DNA from: Saccharopolyspora erythraea NRRL 2338
Lineage (GTDB): Bacteria; Actinomycetota; Actinomycetes; Mycobacteriales; Pseudonocardiaceae
Length of the DNA: 64,000 bases
Reading direction: 5' to 3'
Assembly: GCF_000062885.1 (NCBI RefSeq)
Contig: NC_009142.1
Location: 3,089,584-3,153,583, forward strand
In this document: positions 26,674 to 35,689 of the stretch, one piece after another
Layout of the letters: the number at the start of each line of letters is the position of its first letter
Position numbering within the stretch: position 1 is the stretch's first letter
Translations under genes and position numbers: made by a program
Notes under the pieces: generated by a model
What the model saw: only the letters and a program-made list of their open reading frames with translations
Databases searched by the model: none
Told to the model about the DNA's origin: nothing

Positions 26674-27669
26674 TCAGCCTGCGGCGGGGGCGCTCCCGGC
26701 GAACTGCATCGCCCGGTACGGCCAGTTCCGCTCGGTGTTCCACTGGCTGACCACCAGGTGCAGGTCGTCGAGGGTGGAGCCGGGCACGATGTAGCCGCCG
26801 TAGAGCTGGGCGACGTGCCCGCACGCGTGGTCCTCGCGGCCCCACGCCGTGCCGTGCAACACCGTGGTGCGTGGTGCTTCGTACAGGTTCGACGTGGGCA
26901 GTGCCATGTTCATCACGTCGATGCGGTAGTTGCCCGCGTCGAAGAACGACAGCAGCCACCGGCCGCCGACGGGGCGCAGGCAGAGCTCACCGTACGCGCC
27001 GGTGAGGGCGATCGTGGGCGGGTTGCCCCACGCCCACGCGCCGTCACGGAAGCCCCAGCCTTCCCACGCGCCCGGATCGGCCACCCGGTCGGCCGGGACC
27101 CGCTGCAGGATCAGACCCTTGTCGCGCTGGAAGCCGGTGGAGAAGGCGTAGACGTAGCCGTCGTCGCCCGGCGCCCAGGTGAGCATCTGGAACAGCCCGC
27201 CGTGGTGGTCGCCGGGCCACGTCGCGCCGGTGTGCTGCCAGGTCTCGCCGTTGTCGGTCGAGCGGTGCACCTCGGTCCAGTGCACGTTGCCGATTCCCTG
27301 GCACACCATCACGTGCAGGTACATCGCGCCACCGATCGTGATGAGGTCGGTGGGGATCACGGTGCTGACGTGCAGGCCGTTGATCACCGAGTCGTGGTGG
27401 TAGGGCAGCGCCTGCGCGGCGTAGGCACCGGCGCCGGTCGAACCGGTCCACTCCACACCCGTGCGGGCGGTCGCCGGATCCCCGAACAGCACGACCGGCG
27501 ACCGCCAGCCGCGCCCGCCCACGCCGGCCCGCTCGAAGGTGTCGCCGAACACCGACACCAGCCTGCCGTCCGGCGCGACCGCCATGACCCCGAGGTCGGT
27601 GCCGCCGATGCCGAAGTGGTCCGTGCGGCCCGGCCCGGTCAGGTCCTTCACCTTGCGCATCGCCGTCAT
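26674..27669 (-). CDS. DUF4185 protein, possible endo-D-arabinanase (GH183-like)
   Basis: 331 residues; ATG at 27660 is an alternative start. Five-bladed-propeller-type repeats with GGTDLGVMAVAPDGRLVSVF, SVINGLHVSTVIPTDLI, EVHRSTDNGETWQHTG and a C-terminal YGGYIVPGSTLDDLHLVVSQ are typical of DUF4185. DUF4185 members have recently been shown to include endo-D-arabinanases acting on mycobacterial arabinan, and arabinogalactan is a cell-wall polymer in this suborder. No signal peptide is visible, which argues against direct wall action unless export is non-classical or the start is further upstream. Function is therefore tentative. Confidence 0.75.
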   Translation of the reverse strand: MTAMRKVKDLTGPGRTDHFGIGGTDLGVMAVAPDGRLVSVFGDTFERAGVGGRGWRSPVVLFGDPATARTGVEWTGSTGAGAYAAQALPYHHDSVINGLHVSTVIPTDLITIGGAMYLHVMVCQGIGNVHWTEVHRSTDNGETWQHTGATWPGDHHGGLFQMLTWAPGDDGYVYAFSTGFQRDKGLILQRVPADRVADPGAWEGWGFRDGAWAWGNPPTIALTGAYGELCLRPVGGRWLLSFFDAGNYRIDVMNMALPTSNLYEAPRTTVLHGTAWGREDHACGHVAQLYGGYIVPGSTLDDLHLVVSQWNTERNWPYRAMQFAGSAPAAG

Positions 27670-27850
27670 TCCCGTTCCCGGCTAGGGGCTACCGTGCGTT
27701 CGGCACGGGCCGCGCGGCGGCGACCCATGCCTGCAGCCGACTGTAGGTTGCGCGCGCGGCGGGGTCCGCACTCCGGTAGGACACGGGTGGTGACCGGACC
27801 GGTGCGGACAGTTGCCGCCGGTCGGATGGCTGTCGGCGCGCTCGTGGCGG

Positions 27851-28762
27851 TCACCGGCCTTTGCGGACCAGTGCGGTGATCCGCGCGCCCTCGTCGACCG
27901 TGAGCGGTCCGCTGGTGTCCGGGCCCGCGGCGCCGAGTTCGATCGCGAGGGTCCGGCCGTGCAGGTCGAGCGCGGCCTCGGAAAGGGCGGTGAGGTCGGT
28001 GGTCGCGCTGCGCGCCTGCACCCACCCGGTGACGCCGATGCCCGCCGCGAGCAGCAGCGCCGGCCACCACAGCGCGCCGAGAACCAGGTAGGGCCAGGCC
28101 CACGTGCCGGTCGCGACCGCGGCCGCGAACGCGGCGTGCGCGGCGGCGATCTCGGCGCGGGTGTTGTCGGGCAGCACCAGCCACAGCCGCGGCCAGGCGA
28201 AGGCCAGGTCCAGCCCGTAGCGGTCCTGGGCGACCCGCTCGAGCGCGTGCATGCGGTCGCCCATCCACGTCGGCCTGCCCGGCTCGGCCAGGGCGAGGCG
28301 GTTGACGCGGTCGGCGGCCCGGTCGACCGAGAGCTGCTCGTCGGCGGTGCGGTACTCGCGTGGATGTGCGCGTTCCATTTCCCGCCGCTGACGCACGTGG
28401 CGGTGCCAGCGAGCCCGCCGGCGGCCGGCGCGCCAGCGGGCGACCGGCCGCAGCGGTGCGGGCCACCGGCCGAGCCAGACCAGCCGGGTCACGCCGGCCA
28501 GCGCCTGCACCGCGAGACCAGCCCCGGCCGCGGCCAGCAGGAACGCCAGGGCCAGCACGGCCTGGGTGGCCGGCGGCTGGACTGCGACCGCGCCCCAGAT
28601 GGTCGCGACCGCTCGCCGCAATGCCTGCGGGTCCAGCGCCTGCCGATGCCCGAGCTGCACGCCGATCGCGGTCGCGGCGGCCAGGAGCGCGCTGGGAAGC
28701 AGCAGCAGGGTCGCCCACCGGTCGGCCAGCTTGGTCGCGAGCTGTTCGAAGAACTTGCCCAT
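27851..28762 (-). CDS. Membrane protein of the CHAT locus
   Basis: 303 residues with about four transmembrane segments: near 17-36 (ATLLLLPSALLAAATAIG), 66-88 (VLALAFLLAAAGAGLAVQAL), and a pair near 215-245 (TWAWPYLVLGALWWPALLLA, AAGIGVTGWVQ). The ~120-residue central cytoplasmic region is strongly basic (RWRAGRRRARWHRHVRQRRE). Starts 3 bases after the small Cys-rich gene, so the two form an operon, divergent from the TPR-CHAT gene. Possibly the membrane effector or substrate of the CHAT protease. No enzymatic motif was seen. Confidence 0.7.
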   Translation of the reverse strand: MGKFFEQLATKLADRWATLLLLPSALLAAATAIGVQLGHRQALDPQALRRAVATIWGAVAVQPPATQAVLALAFLLAAAGAGLAVQALAGVTRLVWLGRWPAPLRPVARWRAGRRRARWHRHVRQRREMERAHPREYRTADEQLSVDRAADRVNRLALAEPGRPTWMGDRMHALERVAQDRYGLDLAFAWPRLWLVLPDNTRAEIAAAHAAFAAAVATGTWAWPYLVLGALWWPALLLAAGIGVTGWVQARSATTDLTALSEAALDLHGRTLAIELGAAGPDTSGPLTVDEGARITALVRKGR

Positions 28763-28765
28763 GCC

Positions 28766-29113
28766 TCAGCGCCGGCTCATCGGCCGACCGGTGACCGGGC
28801 AGCGGGGGATCGGCCCGGCCGGCGGTGTCTGGCGGACGCGGTCGCAGGCGCGGTCGGGGCAGCCGAACAGTTCCTCGTCGGCCTGCCCCGGACCCGTACC
28901 CGGCAGGGCCGAGCCCAGCGCCCGGGCGGCCTCGGCCGGGCTGGTGCCCAGCAGCTCCGCCAGCAGGCCGAGGATGGGGCGCCGCGCCCTGGCCTCGGCC
29001 GCGATCCTGTCGACCAGGCGGAGCCGGTCGGCGGGGTGGTGCGCGCATTCCTCCCGCAGGCCGGGGAGTTCGTCGCAGAAGGTCGTCAGCGCGTCGCGCT
29101 CGGCAGGATCCAC
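28766..29113 (-). CDS. Small Cys-containing protein of the CHAT locus
   Basis: 115 residues from GTG 29113 (GCGGAGAA upstream); the longer open frame is a shadow of the divergent gene. N-terminal helical part with two Cys (TFCDELPGLREECAHH), C-terminus with ELFGCPDRACDRVRQ and then PRCPVTGRPMSRR, a zinc-ribbon-like ending. The final motif resembles a short conserved tail seen in proteins next to CHAT-type conflict genes, by recollection. First gene of the operon with the membrane protein; the TPR-CHAT gene starts 109 bases away in the other direction. Confidence 0.65.
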   Translation of the reverse strand: MDPAERDALTTFCDELPGLREECAHHPADRLRLVDRIAAEARARRPILGLLAELLGTSPAEAARALGSALPGTGPGQADEELFGCPDRACDRVRQTPPAGPIPRCPVTGRPMSRR

Positions 29114-29222
29114 TTCTCCGCACCCCTCGGTCGGTTTTCGGCCGCACCGCGCGACATCGCGTGGAATGATCGGCTGCGTCCGCAGCGTAGCGAACCCAGG
29201 CGCGCACCGGGGGTGGCCGAAC

Positions 29223-32200
29223 GTGTTCAGGGTTTTCAGGCGGCGACCGGCGACGCCGGCTCCGGAAGACGCGTTCGAGGACCTGGTGCGCCGGGTTTCC
29301 GCGCGGGTGACCAGGTTCCAGCGCTGGCGGATCCGCAGGGCGGTCCTCGACGAGCGGGCGTTGCGGGAGGCCGACCAGCTGTGGGAGGCCGCGCAGCCGG
29401 ATGGCGCGGAGCTTCCCGCCGGCGAGCTCCCCGATACCGGGCAGCCCGATACCGGGCAGCTCAGTCCCGAGGCGCTCGGGCGGCTCGCCCAGGCCTGCCA
29501 CGTCTTGGGATGGCTGCGCTTCTCGCGCTTCGAGGCGCTGGCGGACGGCGCGCGGATCTCCGAACTCGCCCGTTGCGTGGACTTCCTCGCCGGGCTCGCG
29601 GGCACCCCGGCCCCGATTCCGCGGCCCCTGCACAAGATCCTCGGTCCGGCCGCGGATCCCGACGCCCAGGCCGGTCTCGCGCTCGACCTGCTGCGCGCCG
29701 CGCGCAGCGCGACCGACCCGCCGCTGCTCGACGTCGCAATCCTGCTGCTCTCCGCGGCCGTGACGGCCACCCCGCCGGGACATCCCCAGGGGGACCGGCG
29801 CCTGGACCACCTCGGGCTCGCCTGCCACCAGCGCTACCGGCGCGACCGCGCCCCGGAGGACCTGGCGCTGGCCATCGAGTTCGGCGAGCAGGCGGTGGCG
29901 GCCACCGCCGACGACCACCCGGAAAAGGCGCGGCAGCTGTCCAACCTCGGCACCGCCTACCGGGACCGCCATGACAGCACCGACGAGCCTGCGGACCTGG
30001 ACCGGGCGATCGAGCTCGGCGAGCAGTCCCTCGCGCTCACCGCCGACGACGACCCGGACCGCTACGCCTTCCTCCGCAACCTCGGCGGCGCCTACCGCGA
30101 CCGCTACGAGAGCGCCGAGGCCCTCGCCGACGTCGAGCGGGCGATCGAGCTCGGCGAGGAGGCATTGGCGCTCACCCCGCACGACGAGCTCGCCGCCTCG
30201 TTGTACAACACCGGCGGCTCCTACCTGCGCAGGTTCGAACGAACCGGGTCGCGGGCCGACATCGACCGCGTCATCGAGCTGGGTGAGCGAGCGCTGAGCG
30301 CCGAACCGGCCGACGACCACGCCCGTGCCCGATCACTGGCGCTGCTCGACATCGCTCACCGCGAGCGGTTCGAGCACACCGGCGAGATCACCGATCTGGA
30401 GCGGTCGATCGAGTACGCCGAGCGGGCTCTGGGACTGACGCCCGAAGACAACCGCGACCACGCCATCGCCCTGGACCACCTGGGGCTGGCCTACAGGAAG
30501 CGTTTCGAGAGCACCGGCGCGCTCGGCGATCTGAGCGACGCCATCGCCTACGGCGAGCGAGCGGTGGGGATCACCTCCGACAGCGACCCCCGGAAGGCAG
30601 GTCGGCAGGGGAACCTCAGCATCGCCTACCAGCGGCGCCACGGACGGCTCGGGGACCCGGCCGACCTGGACCGGGCGATCGAGCTGGCCGAGAGCGCGGC
30701 GGCGGCCAAGGCCGAGGGCCACCCCCTGCGCGTGGAGGCGCTGTCGCACCTCGCCGTCGCCCACCGAACCCGGTACCAGCGCACCGGGGTGCTTGCCGAT
30801 CTGGAGCGGGCGATCGAGCTCGGCGAGAGGGCGGTCGCGGGCTCCCCGCAGGACCACATCGGGGTGCTCATCACGCTGGGCCAGCTCAGCGTCGCCTACC
30901 GCGAACTGTTCGAGCGCCGGGGAGAGCTTTCCGACCTGGAGCGGGCGATCGAGACCGGTGAGCGGGCGGCGGCGATGCCCGAGGACAACCCGCGGCTCGC
31001 CGTGCCGCTGGCCAACCTCGGCCCCGCCTACCAGTTGCGGTTCGGGCGAACGGGATCACCGGCCGACCTCGAACGCGCCATCGAGGTCGGTGAAAGAGCG
31101 GTGCGACTGACCCCCGAGGACCACGCGGGTTCGGCCACGTGCCTGGCCAACCTCGGCCTCGGGTACGGACTGCGGTTCGGGCTGACCGGCGCGCGGGACG
31201 ACCTGGAGCGCGCGATCGAGCTCGGCGGGCGTGCGTTGGCGGCAACCTCCGGCGACGATCCCGGCGCGGCGGCGCGGGTGTCCAACCTGGGCCGTGCCTA
31301 CCGCTCCCGGTTCACCCTCGACGGGGAGCCCATCGGTCCCGAGGCGTTGCATGCGCTCGCCGATCGCGCCGTCAACGCCGGCACGGCATCACCGAGCGAC
31401 CAGGTCGAGGCCCGCTACGTGGTGGGTTCTCTGGCGACCGGGATGGGCGAGCACGAACTCGCCGTCGACCTGCTGGACGGGGCGGTACGCCTGCTGCCGT
31501 CGGTCCCGCCCCGGGAATCCGGTTGGGCCGACCAGGAACACCGGATCGGCCGGTACGCCGGGCTCGTCGGTCAGGCCGTGGCCGCCCACTGCGCTCTCGG
31601 CGATGCCACCGGCGCGGTGCGGATCGCCGAGCTGGGCAGAGGCGTGCTGCTCGCGGCGCAGATGGACGCCCGCACCGATCTCACCGAGCTCGAACAGTCG
31701 CATCCCGAGCTCGCAGCGCGATTCCGGCGACTGCGCGACCAGCTCACCACACCCCACGGCGCTGCCGACGACGCCGACCGGATCGAGGAACGCAGGAAGT
31801 CGTGGGAGCAGCACGACGCGCTGGTGGCGCGCATCCGCAGCACGCCCGGCCACGGGCGGTTCCTGCTCCCGCCCCGGCTGTCGGACCTGCGACCGGCGAC
31901 GGCCGGTGGTGCGGTGCTCCTGGTCAACGCGGGTCGGCAGCGCGGGGACGCCGTCATCGTCACCGCCACCGGCGACCCGGTGCTGGTACCCCTGCCCGAC
32001 CTGACCTTCGCCGACGTCAATGCCTTGGCGGACGCGCTCCTGGAGGCCACGCACGACACCGGCCGCCTGACGGGTCCCCTGAAGAAGAAGCGCGTGCTCC
32101 CGGAGATCCTGGCCTGGCTGTGGGACACCGTCGTCGCTGCGACCCTGGACGCCCTGCCTCCGGCGCTCCCGCCCGCGGACTCCGGACCGCGCGTGTGGTG

Positions 32201-32927
32201 GATGCCCACCGGCCTGCTCGGTTTGTTCCCGTTGCACGCCGCGGGGCATCCGGGCAGACCGGGCGCGCTCGACGCCGTCGTCTCCAGCTACACCCCGACG
32301 CTGCGGACGCTGGCGCGCACCCGCGCCCGCCTGCCCACGACCAAGCGACGCCAGCTCACCGTCGCGCTCGAGCACACCCCCGGCCTGCACGACCTGCCCG
32401 GAACCGCCGTCGAAGCGGCCCATCTGCACGCCGTGCACGACGGCATCGCCCCGCTGACCGACCACCACGCCACCAAGGACCGGGTGCTGGCAGCCATGAG
32501 CGAGGCCACCTGGGCGCATTTCGCCTGCCACGCCACCGCGGACCTGGCCGAGCCCTCGCGGGGCGGGCTCCGGCTGCACGACGACACCCTGACGCTGCCG
32601 GAGATCAGCAGGCTGCGGCTCGAGCAGGCCGAACTCGCCTACCTGTCAGCCTGTTCGACCGCCCACCACGGCGCCCGGCACGCCGACGAGTCGCTGCACC
32701 TGGCCTCGGCCTTCCAGCTGGCCGGTTTCCGCCACGTCATCGCCAGCCTGTGGCCGCTCGACGACCGCGTCGCCGCCGTGGCGGCCCACGACCTCTACCG
32801 CGGACTGCCCGGCGGTGGCACCGCCGACGACGCCGCGACCGCCCTGCACCACGTCACCCGCGGACTCCGCGAGGCCCATCCCGACCGGCCCGACCTGTGG
32901 GCGCCGCTGATCCACAGCGGCCCGTGA
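29223..32927 (+). CDS. TPR-repeat CHAT (caspase-like) protease
   Basis: 1234 residues from GTG 29223. After an N-terminal helical region there are about ten TPR-like repeats of roughly 43 residues with the recurring core DLERAIELGERAV. The C-terminal CHAT domain has a strand-His segment HFACHATADLAEPSRGG (His1099/1103) and YLSACSTAHHGARHADES with Cys1144, then AGFRHVIASLWPLDD, the full caspase-fold dyad. CHAT domains with TPR or STAND regulators act as proteases in bacterial immune and cell-death systems. The neighbouring divergent operon encodes a membrane protein and a small Cys-rich protein, plausible substrate/effector. No NTPase is in this protein, so activation must come from the TPR part or a partner. 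Confidence 0.9.
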   Translation: MFRVFRRRPATPAPEDAFEDLVRRVSARVTRFQRWRIRRAVLDERALREADQLWEAAQPDGAELPAGELPDTGQPDTGQLSPEALGRLAQACHVLGWLRFSRFEALADGARISELARCVDFLAGLAGTPAPIPRPLHKILGPAADPDAQAGLALDLLRAARSATDPPLLDVAILLLSAAVTATPPGHPQGDRRLDHLGLACHQRYRRDRAPEDLALAIEFGEQAVAATADDHPEKARQLSNLGTAYRDRHDSTDEPADLDRAIELGEQSLALTADDDPDRYAFLRNLGGAYRDRYESAEALADVERAIELGEEALALTPHDELAASLYNTGGSYLRRFERTGSRADIDRVIELGERALSAEPADDHARARSLALLDIAHRERFEHTGEITDLERSIEYAERALGLTPEDNRDHAIALDHLGLAYRKRFESTGALGDLSDAIAYGERAVGITSDSDPRKAGRQGNLSIAYQRRHGRLGDPADLDRAIELAESAAAAKAEGHPLRVEALSHLAVAHRTRYQRTGVLADLERAIELGERAVAGSPQDHIGVLITLGQLSVAYRELFERRGELSDLERAIETGERAAAMPEDNPRLAVPLANLGPAYQLRFGRTGSPADLERAIEVGERAVRLTPEDHAGSATCLANLGLGYGLRFGLTGARDDLERAIELGGRALAATSGDDPGAAARVSNLGRAYRSRFTLDGEPIGPEALHALADRAVNAGTASPSDQVEARYVVGSLATGMGEHELAVDLLDGAVRLLPSVPPRESGWADQEHRIGRYAGLVGQAVAAHCALGDATGAVRIAELGRGVLLAAQMDARTDLTELEQSHPELAARFRRLRDQLTTPHGAADDADRIEERRKSWEQHDALVARIRSTPGHGRFLLPPRLSDLRPATAGGAVLLVNAGRQRGDAVIVTATGDPVLVPLPDLTFADVNALADALLEATHDTGRLTGPLKKKRVLPEILAWLWDTVVAATLDALPPALPPADSGPRVWWMPTGLLGLFPLHAAGHPGRPGALDAVVSSYTPTLRTLARTRARLPTTKRRQLTVALEHTPGLHDLPGTAVEAAHLHAVHDGIAPLTDHHATKDRVLAAMSEATWAHFACHATADLAEPSRGGLRLHDDTLTLPEISRLRLEQAELAYLSACSTAHHGARHADESLHLASAFQLAGFRHVIASLWPLDDRVAAVAAHDLYRGLPGGGTADDAATALHHVTRGLREAHPDRPDLWAPLIHSGP

Positions 32928-33006
32928 ACGGCGGGCGGATGCCGGTGGTTGTCGGTGCCCTGCGGCAGTCTGTCCTCGACCACGGGACATCGACCGAGGG
33001 GGAGCC

Positions 33007-33189
33007 ATGCGCACCGAGCTTGTGCACGAGGGGACCATTCACAGCGGCAGGGTGTCGTTGTGGGACGGGCGGGCGTCCTCGCTGTGCGGCAAGAAGTTCG
33101 GCCCGGGCACCTTCAGGGAGCCCTTCATCTTCGGCGGCGTGACGTGCGGCGACTGCAAGACGGCGAAGAAGATCGGGCAGAGGCCGTGA
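33007..33189 (+). CDS. Small Cys-motif hypothetical protein
   Basis: 60 residues from ATG 33007 with GGGGGAG upstream. Contains SLCGKKFGPGTF and GVTCGDCKTAKKIG, a C ... CxxC arrangement suited to binding one zinc. Similar short proteins of unknown role are common in actinomycetes. It lies 80 bases after the TPR-CHAT gene in the same direction and is followed by a strong hairpin. Function unknown. Confidence 0.65.
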   Translation: MRTELVHEGTIHSGRVSLWDGRASSLCGKKFGPGTFREPFIFGGVTCGDCKTAKKIGQRP

Positions 33190-33191
33190 AC

Positions 33192-33251
33192 GCGCAGCGG
33201 GCGGCGGGTGCCGGCGGTCCGGTGACCGCGCGGGCCCGCCGCCCGCTGCGC
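33192..33251 (+). terminator. Long GC-rich inverted repeat between convergent genes
   Basis: A perfect 17-base inverted repeat (arm GCGCAGCGGGCGGCGGG at 33192-33208, complement at 33235-33251) around a 26-base loop, 2 bases after the small Cys-motif gene and 30 bases before the end of the convergent F420-reductase gene. A bidirectional terminator without a T-tract, as usual in high-GC actinomycetes. A 25-codon frame inside is not treated as a gene. Confidence 0.6.
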
Positions 33252-33281
33252 TTCGCCGCGTGAGGCTGCCGCCGCCGGCGG

Positions 33282-33947
33282 TCAGATGTCGGTGATGCGC
33301 AGACCGGCGTGGGCCTTGTAGCGGCGGTTGACGGCGATCAGGTTCGCCGTCAACGCCTCGACCTGGTGGGCGTTGCGCAACCGTCCACCGTAGACGCCGC
33401 GAACTCCGGGAATCAGCCCCGCCAGCTCCCGGACCACGTCGGTGGCCTCCCGGTCGTCGCCGAGCACCAGCACGTCCAGGTCGACCTCGGTGACATCGAG
33501 GTCGGCCAGCGTCACCGCCGAGACGTGGTGGAACGCCGCGGTGACCCGCGAGTCCGGCAGCAACTGCTCGGCCTGTTGCGCCGCGCTGCCCTCCGGCACC
33601 TCCAGGGCGTAGGGCCCCTGCTTGTCGAACCCGAGCGGGTTCACGCAGTCGACGACGATCTTGCCCGCCAGCTCACCGCGCAACGCGGTCAGCGTCTCGG
33701 CATGGCCGTCCCAGGGCAGCGCCAGCAGCACGATGTCGGACACCGCCGCCGCACCGGCGTTGTCCTGACCGGTCACGTCACCACCCGCGGTCTCCGCGAT
33801 CTCGGCCGCCGCCTGCTGCGCCCTTTCGGAGTTCCGCGAGCCGATCACGACCTTCAGGCCCGCCCTGGCCCATCGGATCGCCAGCCCCTTGCCCTGCGCC
33901 CCGGTTCCACCGAGCACGCCGATGGTCATCTCCCGCACGCCGGTCAC
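33282..33947 (-). CDS. npdG: NADPH:F420 oxidoreductase (NpdG/Fno)
   Basis: 221 residues from GTG 33947, preferred over ATG 33929 because AAAGGAG lies 6 bases upstream. Rossmann motif TIGVLGGTGAQGKGLAIRWA, then VVIGSRNSERAQQAAAEI, the NPLGFDKQGPY loop and the C-terminal GGRLRNAHQVEALTANLIAV, all characteristic of F420H2:NADP+ oxidoreductases. It would transfer hydride between NADPH and coenzyme F420. The LLM-class gene two positions upstream is a likely consumer of F420H2. Confidence 0.9.
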   Translation of the reverse strand: MTGVREMTIGVLGGTGAQGKGLAIRWARAGLKVVIGSRNSERAQQAAAEIAETAGGDVTGQDNAGAAAVSDIVLLALPWDGHAETLTALRGELAGKIVVDCVNPLGFDKQGPYALEVPEGSAAQQAEQLLPDSRVTAAFHHVSAVTLADLDVTEVDLDVLVLGDDREATDVVRELAGLIPGVRGVYGGRLRNAHQVEALTANLIAVNRRYKAHAGLRITDI

Positions 33948-34045
33948 GCCCGGCTCCTTTCCTCGATGGCTGGAGGGTTTTCCCCGTTGTGCACCTGGGA
34001 CGCGCGGCGGGAGCGACCGGCTCCCCGTCGCGCGGCTCCGGGGCT

Positions 34046-34663
34046 TCACACCGTGATGTTGAGGCGGCTGATCGGTCCCACCAGCTCGTCCTCCTCGTAG
34101 TCCAGGTGCGAGCTCAGCACCTGGTCGAGCGTCTCCACGATCTCCTGCACGTCGGCGATGGAGCCTTCGCCGTTGATCAGCGCCATCAGCGTCGTGTCGA
34201 GCGCGGTGCAGACCTCGGCGATGACCTCGTGCTCCCAGTCGAGCCGCTTGATGACCGGCTCCACGGACTGGTCGGCCATCGCGATCTCCGGGAACAGCGC
34301 CCTGTCCTCGATGGTGTGGTGCAGCGTGAGGATGCGGCAGTACGAGCCGCAGAAGCTTCCGAGGTTCCGGTAGTTGCGCTGCATGGTCAGGTTGCTGATC
34401 GCCGAGCGCGCGGTGGCCGCGTCGCTGGTGCCGTCGGCGACCCGGGCGACCGCCTCGCGCAGCTGCCTCATCTCCTGGCGGAGGTGGTCGTGGATGAGCA
34501 CCAGGCGGCTGCCGCTGCCGCCGATCTGGCGCGCGGGCGGGGATCCCTGCGGCTTGGGCAGGTGGGGGCGCTCGGCGGTCCGCAGCGGGTCGTCGCCCCA
34601 GGGGTCCCTGCGGGTCCGGGCCTGCGCGGCGCTGTTGGACTCCGAGTTGTCGTTGTCGGGCAT
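34046..34663 (-). CDS. Hemerythrin (HHE) domain protein
   Basis: 205 residues. After a disordered N-terminus (about 1-50) comes a four-helix bundle with the iron-ligand pattern: IHDHLRQEM, LTLHHTIEDRALFPE, LDWEHEVIAEV and SSHLDYEEDELVGP. It should bind a di-iron centre for O2, NO or redox sensing. A CGSYCR pair of cysteines at the second helix is unusual. Flanked by the F420 reductase and an LLM oxidoreductase on the same strand with ~100-base and ~40-base gaps, so the three may share a redox-stress theme. Confidence 0.88.
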   Translation of the reverse strand: MPDNDNSESNSAAQARTRRDPWGDDPLRTAERPHLPKPQGSPPARQIGGSGSRLVLIHDHLRQEMRQLREAVARVADGTSDAATARSAISNLTMQRNYRNLGSFCGSYCRILTLHHTIEDRALFPEIAMADQSVEPVIKRLDWEHEVIAEVCTALDTTLMALINGEGSIADVQEIVETLDQVLSSHLDYEEDELVGPISRLNITV

Positions 34664-34702
34664 GGTGGTTCGGATTCCTCCTGTGGAGTTTTCGTTACCT
34701 GC

Positions 34703-35611
34703 TCACGAGTTCCGGCTGCCGCGGACCGCAGGCACGACCTCGCGCGCCCACCGGTCGAGCTGGCCGGGAGTGGCTTCGGCGGGGCAGAAGACGAAGGTGT
34801 CGAAGCCGACGTCCTCGGCGAGGCTGCGGATGAGGTCAGCCCACTGCCCGGCGCCGGCCTGGATCGGCGCGGAGCCGCGCAGCCCGGCGTGCGTGGTGGC
34901 CTGGCCGGTGGGCGCCTCGGTGACCGTGCCGACCAGGTGGGCCACGCGCACGACCTCGGACGGCTCGCGACCGGCTTCGCGGGCACCGGCGTCGATGGCC
35001 GCCATCGCGGCGGGCCAGTGCTCGTAGGGCAGGTACGGCGCGATGGGCGCGGCCCACCCGTCGGCGAGGCGTCCGGTCAGCTCGAGCATGCGGGGGCCGA
35101 CCGATCCGAGCCAGATGCCGACCTGGTGCGCCGGCGCCGGCCCGGCCTGGATGCCGGCGAGCCGGTAGTGCTCGCCGTCGGCGCGGACGGCGTGGCCTGC
35201 GTCCCACATCGCGCGGATGACGGCGATGCCCTCCTCCAGCGCGCGAAACGCCTGACCGGGCGTGCGCACCGGACTGCCCATGGCGCCGACGGCCGGCTGG
35301 CTGGCGCCCGCCCCGAGTCCGAGCTCGAAGCGCCCGTCGCTCAGCAGGTCCAGCGAGGCGGCCTGCTTGGCCAGCAGCGCGGGGGTCCGCAGCGGCAGGT
35401 TCGCCACGTCCGGGAAGACCCGCAGGTGCCGGGTGGCGGCCAGCAGGTGGCCGATCAGGCTCATGGTGTCGACGAAGTCGGCGACGTAGGGGTGGTCCTG
35501 CACCCCGAACAGGTCCAGCCCGGCCTCGTCGGCCGATCTGGCGAGGCCGACCACGGTGTCCAGTTCCGCGGCCACCGGTGCCACCGCCACGCCGAAACGC
35601 AGATCGGCCAT
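34703..35611 (-). CDS. LLM-class F420/FMN-dependent oxidoreductase
   Basis: 302 residues from ATG 35611. TIM-barrel of the luciferase-like monooxygenase class: RFGVAVAPVAAELDTVVGLA, LDLFGVQDHPY, the LLAKQAASLDLLSDGRFELG signature with GLGAGASQPAVGAMG, and IWLGSVGPRMLELTGRLADG. The sequence type is commonly F420-dependent in this phylum, fitting the nearby NpdG. Its promoter region carries two palindromic sites. Substrate unknown. Confidence 0.88.
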   Translation of the reverse strand: MADLRFGVAVAPVAAELDTVVGLARSADEAGLDLFGVQDHPYVADFVDTMSLIGHLLAATRHLRVFPDVANLPLRTPALLAKQAASLDLLSDGRFELGLGAGASQPAVGAMGSPVRTPGQAFRALEEGIAVIRAMWDAGHAVRADGEHYRLAGIQAGPAPAHQVGIWLGSVGPRMLELTGRLADGWAAPIAPYLPYEHWPAAMAAIDAGAREAGREPSEVVRVAHLVGTVTEAPTGQATTHAGLRGSAPIQAGAGQWADLIRSLAEDVGFDTFVFCPAEATPGQLDRWAREVVPAVRGSRNS

Positions 35612-35689
35612 CGTCGAACCTCTCCTTCCGGATGCGGGTGGATCCGCGCGGCTCCGCGGTCGGAGGCGCGTCAAGAGCAACTGCCACCA

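Noticed and set aside
29223-32900. Repetitive DNA with recurring GACCTGGAGCGGGCGATCGA-type words
   Set aside because: Explained by protein-level TPR repeats of the CHAT gene rather than a DNA repeat array.
33187-33263. A 25-codon frame after the small Cys-motif gene
   Set aside because: It consists mostly of the arms of a perfect 17-bp inverted repeat, better read as a terminator.
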